A stretch of 12,345 nucleotides of DNA, from contig JBJMQW010000503.1 of the NCBI GenBank assembly GCA_045802495.1, forward strand, positions 1 to 12,345, in the 5' to 3' direction. Positions 1 through 6,576 of the stretch are shown here, piece by piece. This DNA is from AP-15 sp045802495. GTDB lineage: Bacteria > Pseudomonadota > Alphaproteobacteria > ATCC43930 > CGMCC-115725. Position numbers and translations under genes: made by a program. A model generated the notes under the pieces. That model saw nothing but the letters and a program-made list of their open reading frames with translations. It was not told the DNA's origin and did not search any database. How positions within the stretch are numbered: position 1 is the first letter of the stretch; every line of letters starts with the position of its first letter.

Positions 1-586
1 CGGCGACGTTCCGCTGATCCGCGCCGACGAGCGCCCGACAAGAGTAAAGCCCGAGAACCCGGGCGGTATGGAAATCCCGGATCGCGACAAGCTGATTTAC
101 ACACAGAAGCGCGCGGCCGTGGAGCATCTACTGCCGCCAGCCGAAAAGCCGATGCTTCGGCCTACGGCGCCGCAATCTCCGGCGGTGCAGCACGTACTGC
201 AGCCGCCGCCGGACGGGCCCGATGCAGGGGCCGCCGCTCCGGTAAATGCGCCACCTGCTCAGCCGCAGCAACCTGCGGCCAAATCGGCCGGGAAGAACCC
301 GCCGCCCGTTTCGTCAAGATCCGCCACCCAGGAAACGCGGGCTCATTCGACTGGGGCTCGCCTGCAGCTCGGTTCAGTGCGCAGTGAGGAAGCGGCACGG
401 AACGAATGGGATCGCGTCCGGCGCGCCAATTCGGATTTGCTGGGCGACCTTTCGGCAACCCCGGTGCGCGCCGATCTCGGCGAAAGAGGTGTATACTACC
501 GTATTCAGACCGGCCCGACGGCGGAGGCCGACCGGATCTGCGCCGAGCTCAGGCACCGCAACATCGGATGCATCATTGCCCGTTGA
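1..586 (+). CDS. SPOR-domain protein, 3' part (5' end outside window)
   Basis: The reading frame is open from the first full codon (position 2) and stops with TGA at 584-586, so this is the C-terminal 194 residues of a longer protein. The visible N-terminal part resembles the region just before the linker in alphaproteobacterial SPOR proteins (PLIRAD..., GGMEIP.RDKLIY). A proline/alanine/glutamine-rich linker follows, encoded at about 130-345. The last 75 or so residues form a SPOR domain, with RLQLGSVRSEEAARNEW at its start, a DLGERGVYYRIQTGP core and a C-terminal ICAELRHRNIGCIIAR. SPOR domains bind denuded glycan strands of septal peptidoglycan, so the protein probably acts in the periplasm at the division site, anchored by an N-terminal membrane segment outside the window. 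The downstream nagZ overlaps its end, suggesting one transcript. The full N-terminus and any extra domain cannot be seen. Confidence 0.85.
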   Translation, partial: GDVPLIRADERPTRVKPENPGGMEIPDRDKLIYTQKRAAVEHLLPPAEKPMLRPTAPQSPAVQHVLQPPPDGPDAGAAAPVNAPPAQPQQPAAKSAGKNPPPVSSRSATQETRAHSTGARLQLGSVRSEEAARNEWDRVRRANSDLLGDLSATPVRADLGERGVYYRIQTGPTAEADRICAELRHRNIGCIIAR

Positions 587-1610
587 GCAGCCGCGCGCGG
601 TCATTCTGGGCTGCTCAGGCGAAACTCTGAGCGGATTCGAGCGCGATTTTTTCCGGGCCATCGATCCGGCCGGATTTATCCTGTTTCGGCGCAATTGCGG
701 CTCACCCGATCAGGTGTGCGACCTGGTGAGACAATTGCGCGAAACAGTGGGCCGCGCCGCCCCCGTGTTGATTGACCAGGAGGGTGGTCGGGTAGCGCGG
801 CTGAAGCCGCCGCATTGGCGTCTTTACCCGTCCGCTGGGCGCCTCGCGTCCCTCCCGTCGCCAGAGCGGGCCGCGCGCTTGGTCGCGCGGCTCATCGCCG
901 ACGATCTCGCGCAGCTGGGCATCACCGTAGACTGCCACCCGGTGCTCGACCTGGCGATACCGGGCGCCGACCCGGTCATCGGTGACCGGGCCTATGGAAG
1001 CGATCCGGGGCGCGTCGCCCGGATCGCCCGGGCGGTCTGCGAGGGGCTGCTCGAGGGCGGCGTGTTGCCGGTCCTCAAGCACATTCCCGGTCACGGTCGG
1101 GCCCGCGTCGATAGCCATTATGCTTGCCCGGTTGTCGATACCGGCCATGACGAGTTGTCGAGCACAGACCTTGCCCCTTTTCGCGCCCTTGCCGATATGC
1201 CTTGGGCAATGACGGCGCATATCGTCTACAGCAGCCTCGATGCGACGACCCCTGCGACATTGTCGCGACGGGTGGTTGCAGAGATCATCCGGGACGAGAT
1301 CGGCTTCGACGGCGTTCTGGTCTCCGACGATTTATCGATGCGGGCGCTCGGCGGGGGGATCGGCGAACGGGTGGAGCAGGCGCTCGCAGCCGGCTGCGAC
1401 GTCGTCCTGCATTGTAATGGTGACCCGGAGGAAATGCGGGAGGTCGCGGCGGCGGCGAGGCCGATTTCGGCCCGCTCTGCTGAACGGCTCGCGCGGGCGG
1501 AGGTGCTGCGGCAGGACCGTGCGAGGGAGGGCTTTGACCGGGGAGAAGCCGAGGCGCAACTCGATGCGCTTTTAGGGGGAGCGCAAACTTCGGAGCTTGC
1601 GGCGCGGTGA
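576..1610 (+). CDS. nagZ: beta-N-acetylhexosaminidase NagZ (glycoside hydrolase family 3)
   Basis: NagZ is a cytoplasmic peptidoglycan-recycling enzyme that removes GlcNAc from GlcNAc-anhydroMurNAc-peptides. From the chosen start the product has 344 residues, normal for the one-domain bacterial NagZ. Family motifs seen are DQEGGR at residues 67-72, the KH(F/I)PGHG-x4-DSH loop at 168-181 with the catalytic Asp179/His181 pair, and SDDLSM at 250-255 with Asp251 as the expected nucleophile. The frame is open upstream to ATG 246, but that part is out-of-frame translation of the SPOR gene and is not NagZ-like. The first reasonable start is TTG at 576, ten bases inside the SPOR gene, with a weak GGA seven bases before it; homologs begin shortly before the conserved PRAVILGCSG stretch. 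The TTG start and the overlap suggest translation coupled to the SPOR gene. Function is very likely; the exact start is less certain. Confidence 0.93.
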   Translation: MPVEQPRAVILGCSGETLSGFERDFFRAIDPAGFILFRRNCGSPDQVCDLVRQLRETVGRAAPVLIDQEGGRVARLKPPHWRLYPSAGRLASLPSPERAARLVARLIADDLAQLGITVDCHPVLDLAIPGADPVIGDRAYGSDPGRVARIARAVCEGLLEGGVLPVLKHIPGHGRARVDSHYACPVVDTGHDELSSTDLAPFRALADMPWAMTAHIVYSSLDATTPATLSRRVVAEIIRDEIGFDGVLVSDDLSMRALGGGIGERVEQALAAGCDVVLHCNGDPEEMREVAAAARPISARSAERLARAEVLRQDRAREGFDRGEAEAQLDALLGGAQTSELAAR

Positions 1611-2308
1611 ATTTTTCCGGTGATTTAGCGGCGATGGTCTACCAGGCAAGCACCTGGGTGCTGCCGGTCATCTTCGCGGTTACCTTTCACGAGGCAGCAC
1701 ACGGGTTTGTCGCATCGCAGTTCGGCGACGACACCGCGCGGCAAGCCGGCCGTGTCACCTTTAACCCGTTGAAACACGTGGACCCGTTCGGCACGATCAT
1801 CTTGCCGGCAATGCTGATCTTGCTTCGCTCCCCGTTCCTTTTCGGATATGCAAAGCCGGTGCCGGTAAATTTCCGGCGCCTCGATAAACCGCGGCGCGAC
1901 ATGGTGTGGGTCGCTATCGCCGGGCCGGGCACCAATGTGCTGCTCGCAATTGTATCGTCATTGTTGTTCTACGGTGTTGCCTTCATGCCGCCGAGCCCGG
2001 GTCAATGGTTGGCCGAAAACCTGATCCATTCGATTCAGATCAACGCGCTGCTGTGCGTCTTCAACATGCTGCCGCTACCGCCGCTGGACGGCGGAAGGGT
2101 AGCGGTGGGGCTCCTCCCCGATGCCCTTGCTCTTCCGCTCGCGCGGCTGGAGCGCTACGGGATATTGATATTGCTGCTCTTTCTGTTCGTAATCCCTTAC
2201 CTGGGCGAACAGATCGGTCACGATTTCAACATCCTCTCTTGGCTGATCGGCGGCCCGACAGAGGCGCTGATCCGGCTGGTGCTGGTTGTCACCGGGCAAA
2301 GCGGGTGA
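1607..2308 (+). CDS. site-2 protease family (M50) membrane metalloprotease
   Basis: This is an intramembrane zinc metalloprotease of the compact M50 group without a PDZ domain. The 233-residue product has HEAAH at residues 28-32 inside the first membrane segment (His28, His32 and Glu29 as zinc ligands and catalytic base). It also has the typical GRVTFNPLKHVDPFGT stretch at 48-63, AGPGTN at 105-110, and NMLPLPPLDGG at 153-163, where Asp161 is the third zinc ligand. About five or six hydrophobic segments are visible, near 13-33, 61-80, 100-125, 140-158, 183-203 and the C-terminus. The start is GTG 1607, overlapping the nagZ stop as GTGA; ATG 1634 is an alternative that would shorten the protein by nine residues but keep HEAAH. 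It is the second of four tightly overlapping genes ending in scpAB. The substrate is unknown. Position in the operon suggests, but does not show, a role in envelope or division control. Confidence 0.9.
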   Translation: MNFSGDLAAMVYQASTWVLPVIFAVTFHEAAHGFVASQFGDDTARQAGRVTFNPLKHVDPFGTIILPAMLILLRSPFLFGYAKPVPVNFRRLDKPRRDMVWVAIAGPGTNVLLAIVSSLLFYGVAFMPPSPGQWLAENLIHSIQINALLCVFNMLPLPPLDGGRVAVGLLPDALALPLARLERYGILILLLFLFVIPYLGEQIGHDFNILSWLIGGPTEALIRLVLVVTGQSG

Positions 2309-3105
2309 CCGAAGAAACCAGGAGTTACCATCATCGGCCGGGCGAGGCCGCGGCGACGAGCGAGCAACTGGTGCTCGAGCTCGACGGATATGAGGGGCCG
2401 ATCGATCTGCTGCTGTCGCTGGCGCGTGAGCAGAAGGTCGATCTCACCAGGATCTCGATCCTGGCGCTCGCCGACCAGTACCTGGCCTTCATTGCAAACC
2501 AACATTCCCTCAAGCTCGAGATAGCCGCCGACTACCTGGTGATGGCGGCTTGGCTCGCCTATTTGAAGTCGCGACTGCTGTTGCCGCAGCCGCCGGCGGA
2601 TGATGAGCCGAGCGGTGCCGAGCTTGCCGCCGAACTGGAGCATCGGCTCAAATTGCTCGAGGCGATGCAGACCGCGGGAAGCCGACTGATGGCTCGCCCC
2701 CGGACCGGCCAAGATGTTTTCCTGCGCGGAATGCCGGAAGGGCTCGTGGTCATCGCCAACCCGGTCTACGAACTCGACCTCTACGAGTTGCTGCGCGCTT
2801 ATGGCGAGGGCCGCCGACGCGCCCAATCCACGGTTCTGTCGATCGAGCCGGCCACGTTTCACTCGATGGACGAGGCCTTGCAGCGCCTGACGCGCTTTCT
2901 CGGCCGTATCCCGGACTGGCGCGAGCTGACGAGCTTTTTGCCGCAGGAGCTGCGTGGGGCAGTGTTGCAGCGCTCGGCGCTTGCCGCGACCTTCGCCGCA
3001 TCGCTCGAACTTGCCCGCAGCGGCCGCATCGAGCTGCGCCAGGACCGGGCGTTCGGCCCGATCTATCTGCGCAGCGCGGTAGCTGTTGGCGAAATTGGCG
3101 GATGA
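2305..3105 (+). CDS. scpA: segregation and condensation protein A (kleisin)
   Basis: ScpA is the kleisin subunit that bridges the heads of the SMC dimer and, with ScpB, forms the bacterial condensin that organises and separates sister chromosomes. The 266-residue product has the N-terminal SMC-neck-binding region containing LDGYEGPIDLLLSLAREQKV (residues 26-45), a helical region with AADYLVMAAWLAYLKSRLLL, an acidic/variable middle, and a C-terminal winged-helix part that contacts the SMC head. The frame is open far upstream, but that portion is out-of-frame translation of the protease gene. I chose GTG 2305 because it overlaps the protease stop as GTGA and gives a family-typical length. No good ribosome site is seen before it, which fits translational coupling. 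The following scpB overlaps its stop by ATGA, so ScpA and ScpB should be made together. Confidence 0.94.
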   Translation: MTEETRSYHHRPGEAAATSEQLVLELDGYEGPIDLLLSLAREQKVDLTRISILALADQYLAFIANQHSLKLEIAADYLVMAAWLAYLKSRLLLPQPPADDEPSGAELAAELEHRLKLLEAMQTAGSRLMARPRTGQDVFLRGMPEGLVVIANPVYELDLYELLRAYGEGRRRAQSTVLSIEPATFHSMDEALQRLTRFLGRIPDWRELTSFLPQELRGAVLQRSALAATFAASLELARSGRIELRQDRAFGPIYLRSAVAVGEIGG

Positions 3106-3686
3106 TTGAGCACGCTCAGGGATTGCGCCTCGTCGAGGCGCTCTTGTTCGCTTCGGCGGAGCCGCTGGGCGAAGAAGCCCTTCTGCGCCACCTCGGTGAG
3201 TCCTCGGATGTAGGAGTGCTCCTGCGCGAGCTGGCCGAGAGCTATGCCGGGCGCGGCGTCAATCTGGTTCGGCTCGCCGGTGGCTGGACATTCCGCACGG
3301 CGCCTGACCTCGCGCCCAAGCTGCGGATCGAGCGCGCCGTTACCCGCAAGCTGTCGCGGGCGGCGGTCGAGACCCTCGCGGTCATCGCCTATCATCAGCC
3401 GGTCACCCGCGCAGAGATTGAGCAGATCCGCGGCGTCACCCTCGGCAAGGGTACGATCGACACGCTGATGGAGGCTGGCTGGGTGCGCCCGAAGGGCAGG
3501 CGGGCCGGCCCGGGCCGTCCCCTTCTCTGGGTGACGACGTCTGACTTCCTCGTGCATTTCGGCCTCGACAGCCTGAACGAGCTGCCGGGCATAGACGAAT
3601 TGCGCTCCGCCGGCCTGCTCGACCTCGCCCCTATTACATTTGCTGAAACGGCAGCCGTCCCGGATGCCGAAGATCCGAGCGAGTGA
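3102..3686 (+). CDS. scpB: SMC-Scp complex subunit ScpB
   Basis: ScpB is a tandem winged-helix protein that dimerises and binds the middle of ScpA in the SMC condensin complex. The 194-residue product has the expected RLVEALLFASAEPL opening (residues 9-22), the first winged helix to about residue 75, and the second marked by SRAAVETLAVIAYHQPVTRAEI and RGVTLGKGTIDTLMEAGWV. The GRPLLWVTT strand and an FGLDSLNELPGIDEL motif near the C-terminus are also typical. The start ATG 3102 overlaps the scpA stop as ATGA. It is the last gene of the nagZ-M50-scpA-scpB run; a gap with a hairpin follows before tatB. Nothing about it looks truncated or unusual. Confidence 0.95.
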   Translation: MIEHAQGLRLVEALLFASAEPLGEEALLRHLGESSDVGVLLRELAESYAGRGVNLVRLAGGWTFRTAPDLAPKLRIERAVTRKLSRAAVETLAVIAYHQPVTRAEIEQIRGVTLGKGTIDTLMEAGWVRPKGRRAGPGRPLLWVTTSDFLVHFGLDSLNELPGIDELRSAGLLDLAPITFAETAAVPDAEDPSE

Positions 3687-3704
3687 TCGTTCTGCCGGGG
3701 TAAA

Positions 3705-3756
3705 GGGTGGCCGGGATTAAGGGTGGCGCTCGGGCTGATGTTGCCCATATCAGCCC
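3705..3756. other. scpB-tatB gap: partial palindrome arm and hairpin
   Basis: The 137 bases between scpB and tatB (3687-3823) carry no plausible gene. Two similar stretches, AAGGGTGGCC and AAGGGTGGCG, stand about 15 bases apart. The first contains GGGTGGCCGGG (3705-3715), identical over 11 bases to the left arm of the palindrome before secD (11706-11716), but no right arm follows. Next comes a clean inverted repeat, GGGCTGAT (3732-3739) and ATCAGCCC (3749-3756), with a 9-base loop. There is no T-run after it, so it is at best a weak or factor-assisted terminator or an mRNA structure. The tatA gene often found here in relatives is absent, and no remnant reading frame is recognisable. Confidence 0.45.
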
Positions 3757-3769
3757 CATCTGACATCAT
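3741..3769 (+). promoter_or_regulatory. possible promoter for tatB-tatC
   Basis: TTGCCC (3741-3746) and CATCAT (3764-3769) stand 17 bases apart and each match four of six positions of the housekeeping -35 and -10 consensus. The pair lies 55 bases before tatB and its -35 sits in the loop of the hairpin described for this gap. The match is weak and could be chance; the argument for a promoter here is mainly that the gap separates two operon-like blocks. Confidence 0.22.
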
Positions 3770-3823
3770 CGCGCCGCTTGCGGATGTTGCTTTCATCGAA
3801 CCAGGGTCCTCCGGGGCGTTGCG

Positions 3824-4297
3824 ATGTTTTTTGACCTCGGAATGTCGGAGCTGTTGTTGATCGGTGTCGTCGCGCTCGTCTTTATCGGGCCGAAGGACCT
3901 GCCGAAGGCGTTGCGCGTGGCCGGGTTCTGGGTCAAGAAGGCGCGCACCTTGTCGCGCGAATTTCAGAGCAGCGTCGAGCAGATGATCCGCGAAGCCGAG
4001 CTCGACGAGATGCGTCAGGAGCTCAAAAGGGCGACCGAGATCGATCTCGACAAGGAGTTTCAGAAGACCATAGATCCGACCGGAAGCTTGGCCGAGGGTC
4101 TGAAGCCTCCGGAATTGCCGAGATTCTCCGACGCCGATATGCCGGCCGCGCCGGTGCAGGAAACGGGCGCAGTGCCCGCCGCTCAGCTGCCCAAACCCGA
4201 AACGGAAGAGCCTGCGGCGCCCGAGCTTGCGCCGCCCCCGGCCGCGCCGGCGGCCCCAGAAATGCCGCATGGACTGCCGGATCACGCGCGGCAATGA
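3824..4297 (+). CDS. tatB: Sec-independent translocase subunit TatB
   Basis: TatB works with TatC as the receptor for folded proteins carrying twin-arginine signals. The 157-residue product starts MFFDLGMSELLLIGVVALVF, with one N-terminal membrane helix (about residues 6-22) holding the TatB-type polar residue Glu9, then the IGPKDLP hinge (21-27), a long charged amphipathic region to about residue 90, and an alanine/proline-rich tail from about 105. The FDLG opening, the Glu, the KDLPKALR hinge context and the long helix point to TatB rather than TatA, which is shorter and in alphaproteobacteria usually begins with an IWHW-type sequence. The start ATG 3824 has only a weak GGGG upstream. tatC follows after 36 bases. 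The odd point is that tatA is missing between scpB and this gene. Confidence 0.92.
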   Translation: MFFDLGMSELLLIGVVALVFIGPKDLPKALRVAGFWVKKARTLSREFQSSVEQMIREAELDEMRQELKRATEIDLDKEFQKTIDPTGSLAEGLKPPELPRFSDADMPAAPVQETGAVPAAQLPKPETEEPAAPELAPPPAAPAAPEMPHGLPDHARQ

Positions 4298-4333
4298 CGG
4301 AAACCCGGACGTGGTGATGCGGGTCTTGTACGA

Positions 4334-5173
4334 ATGAGCGTGGACGAGGACCGGGAGGTCGAGCTCGAAGAAGGCAGAATGCCGCTCCTCGATCACCTGA
4401 TCGAGCTGCGCAATCGGCTGATGTGGTCGATCGGCGCGGTGCTGGTCGCCTTTTTGATCTGTTATCAGTTCAAGGAGCAGCTTTACGGGTTCCTGGTCCA
4501 TCCTCTGGCGGTCATTTTCGAAGGACAGACCGGCCGTCACTTGATCTATACCGGCCTCACCGAGGCTTTTTTCACCTACGTGAAGGTGTCTTTCTGGGCC
4601 GGGCTATGCCTCGCTTTTCCGGTGGTCGCCAGCCAAGTGTGGAAATTCGTGGCGCCCGGCCTCTACAAGAACGAGCGCCGGGCATTTTATCCCTACCTGC
4701 TCGCGACCCCGGTGCTGTTCGCGATGGGCGCGGCGCTCGCCTATTACGTCGTGATCCCGATCGCCTGGCGATTTTTTGTCAGCTTCGAGACGCCGGCTCC
4801 CACCGACGGAGGGCTGCCGATAGTCCTCGAGGCGAAGGTCAACGAATACCTGTCGCTGGTGATGACCCTGCTCTTCGCCTTCGGCGTCGCCTTCCAGCTG
4901 CCGGTGCTGCTGACGCTGATGGCGCGGGTCGGGCTGGTGACCTCTGCGGGGCTTGCCTCCAAGCGCCGCTATGCGATCGTCATCATGTTCGTCGTCGCCG
5001 CGGTATTGACGCCGCCCGATGTAATCAGCCAGACCAGCCTTGCTGTGCCGCTGATCATCCTTTACGAGGCTTCGATCATCTCCTGCCGGATGGTGGAGAA
5101 GGCGCGCGCCAAGCGCGAAGCGGAAGAGGAGGCCGAGCTCACAGGCAAAGGCAAAACCGCCGCCGGCGCCTGA
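4334..5173 (+). CDS. tatC: Sec-independent translocase subunit TatC
   Basis: TatC is the six-helix inner-membrane core of the twin-arginine translocase and holds the signal-peptide binding site. The 279-residue product has the cytoplasmic N-terminal motif MPLLDHLIELRNRL (16-29; Glu24 corresponds to the signal-binding Glu15 of E. coli), the TGLTEAFFTYVKVSFWAG segment (73-90), and APGLYKNERR (107-116; Glu114 corresponds to E. coli Glu103). LTPPDVISQ follows at 225-233. Where E. coli has Glu170 (FGVAFE), this protein has Gln188 (FGVAFQLP), which I believe is a common natural variant. The C-terminal tail is long and charged (about 254-279). The start ATG 4334 lies 36 bases after tatB, so the two genes are probably co-transcribed. 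A six-codon frame (4317-4337) overlaps the start but is probably chance. Confidence 0.96.
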   Translation: MSVDEDREVELEEGRMPLLDHLIELRNRLMWSIGAVLVAFLICYQFKEQLYGFLVHPLAVIFEGQTGRHLIYTGLTEAFFTYVKVSFWAGLCLAFPVVASQVWKFVAPGLYKNERRAFYPYLLATPVLFAMGAALAYYVVIPIAWRFFVSFETPAPTDGGLPIVLEAKVNEYLSLVMTLLFAFGVAFQLPVLLTLMARVGLVTSAGLASKRRYAIVIMFVVAAVLTPPDVISQTSLAVPLIILYEASIISCRMVEKARAKREAEEEAELTGKGKTAAGA

Positions 5174-5189
5174 CTGTCTCCAAGCCGGA

Positions 5190-5218
5190 TGGACGCGCCG
5201 CGCGCATCGCTCTATATG
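5190..5218 (+). promoter_or_regulatory. possible promoter for serS
   Basis: TGGACG (5190-5195) and TATATG (5213-5218) are 17 bases apart and each match four of six positions of the housekeeping -35 and -10 consensus. They lie in the 125-base gap between tatC and serS, about 80 bases before the serS start, where a new transcript would be expected. The match is moderate and not proof. Confidence 0.3.
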
Positions 5219-5265
5219 CACCAACCATTTCGCCACCGCCGAGTGTGAAGCGGCGACCCAGGAGC

Positions 5266-5290
5266 TGCGCGGGACAAGCCCGGGCATGAC
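5266..5290. repeat. palindromic intergenic repeat before serS (imperfect copy)
   Basis: TGCGCGGG (5266-5273) and CCCGGGCA (5279-5286) form an 8-base stem with one mismatch (G5269) around the 5-base loop ACAAG, followed directly by TGAC. This GGG-ACAAG-CCCGGGCATGAC pattern is the form taken by a short palindromic element that I recall being scattered between genes in many alphaproteobacteria; translated on the minus strand it gives the familiar spurious MPGLVPR peptide. The copy before secD has the same stem and loop lengths. It ends 8 bases before the serS ATG, so in the mRNA it could fold over the ribosome-binding region. Confidence 0.55.
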
Positions 5291-5298
5291 ACGAGCGG

Positions 5299-6576
5299 AT
5301 GCACGACCTCAGATGGCTTCGCGATCACCCCGCCGAATTCGACCGCGGCTTGATGCGGCGTGGGCTGCCGCCCCATTCCGAGCAGATCTTAGCCCTCGAC
5401 CGCGCGTGGCGCACCGCTGAGACCGCCGCCCAAGAGGCGCAGGCGCGCCGCAATCGCGTCGCACGGGAGATCGGAGCCGCGAAGAAGCGCGGCGAGGATA
5501 TCGAGCCGCTGTTGCGCAGGAGCACCGAGGACCGGGAGGCGGAGGCGCAGGCTGGGGCGACGGCGGCTCGCATACGCGGGGAGATCGATGAAATCCTTGC
5601 CGGCTTGCCGAACCTGCCCGCCGAAGAGGTGCCGGACGGGCCGGATGAGAGCGCGAATCGGATATTGCGCTATCACGGCGAGACGCCGCATTTCGATTTC
5701 TTTCCATTGTCGCATGAGGCGGTAGGCGAGCGCCTCGGCATGATGGATTTTGCGCGGGCCGGGAAGTTGTCCGGATCGCGCTTTGTCGTTCTGCGCGGCG
5801 CTCTCGCCCGGCTCGAGCGGGCGCTCGGTCAGTTCATGCTCGACCTGCACACCAGCGAGTTCGGCTACGTCGAGGTCTCGCCACCGCTGCTGGTCCGCGA
5901 CGAGGCCGTCTACGGCACCAGTCAGCTGCCCAAATTTGCCGAGGATTTGTTCCGTACCGCCGACGGGTATTGGCTGATCCCGACTGCCGAAGTGCCGCTG
6001 ACCAATCTCGTCGCCGGCGAAATCCTCGACGAGAGCGAACTGCCGCAACGCTATACCGCCTGGACACCCTGTTTTCGGTCGGAAGCGGGTGCGGCCGGCA
6101 AGGACACTCGCGGCATGATCCGCCAGCACCAGTTTGAGAAAGTGGAGCTCGTCTCGGTCACTCGGCCCGAGGATTCCGAGGCGGAGCACGAGCGCATGAC
6201 CGGCTGCGCGGAGGAGGTCTTGAAGCGCCTCGGTCTCGCCTATCGGGTCGTGCTGCTGTCGACCGGAGATATGGGATTCGCCGCGCAGAAGACCTATGAC
6301 GTCGAGGTCTGGCTTCCCGGGCAAGGCGCCTACCGCGAAATCTCCAGCTGCTCGAATTGCGGCCCCTTCCAGGCACAACGGATGAAGGCGCGGTATCGCC
6401 CGACAGCGGGAAAGGGAACATCGCCGGTGCACACGCTCAACGGGTCGGGCCTGGCGATCGGCCGGACTTTGATCGCGATCCTTGAAAACTTTCAACGGCA
6501 CAACGGCACGGTGGCGATCCCCGCGGCGCTGCAGCCTTATGTGGGCGGGCAGGAGGTCATCGAACCTAATGGCTGA
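5299..6576 (+). CDS. serS: serine--tRNA ligase
   Basis: SerRS charges tRNA-Ser (and tRNA-Sec where present) with serine in the cytoplasm. The 425-residue product is full length. The N-terminal coiled-coil arm that grips the tRNA long variable arm spans about residues 28-102, rich in Ala, Arg and Glu. The class II catalytic domain follows, with the serine-binding TAEVPL at 229-234, motif 2 CFRSEAGAAGKDTRG at 258-272 (Arg260, Glu262) and motif 3 NGSGLAIGRTLIAILEN at 381-397 (Arg389). ATG 5299 gives MHDLRWLRDHPAEFD, the usual opening of the family (M.D...IR..P). The ribosome site is poor (GAGCGG). surE starts inside its last codons (8-base overlap), so the two are co-transcribed. Confidence 0.97.
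   Translation: MHDLRWLRDHPAEFDRGLMRRGLPPHSEQILALDRAWRTAETAAQEAQARRNRVAREIGAAKKRGEDIEPLLRRSTEDREAEAQAGATAARIRGEIDEILAGLPNLPAEEVPDGPDESANRILRYHGETPHFDFFPLSHEAVGERLGMMDFARAGKLSGSRFVVLRGALARLERALGQFMLDLHTSEFGYVEVSPPLLVRDEAVYGTSQLPKFAEDLFRTADGYWLIPTAEVPLTNLVAGEILDESELPQRYTAWTPCFRSEAGAAGKDTRGMIRQHQFEKVELVSVTRPEDSEAEHERMTGCAEEVLKRLGLAYRVVLLSTGDMGFAAQKTYDVEVWLPGQGAYREISSCSNCGPFQAQRMKARYRPTAGKGTSPVHTLNGSGLAIGRTLIAILENFQRHNGTVAIPAALQPYVGGQEVIEPNG

Noticed and set aside
246..575. N-terminal extension of nagZ
   Set aside because: The residues upstream of 576 are out-of-frame translation of the SPOR gene and do not resemble NagZ.
1906..2304. N-terminal extension of scpA to a 399-codon frame
   Set aside because: It overlaps the M50 protease gene, whose motifs are clear; the extension is its shadow.
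4317..4337. Six-codon leader frame ending in an overlap with the tatC start
   Set aside because: It has no ribosome site or attenuator-like codon run, and such tiny frames are common by chance.
3395..4540. 381-codon minus-strand frame across scpB, tatB and tatC
   Set aside because: It is antisense to three clear genes, with a composition typical of shadow frames and no recognisable motif.
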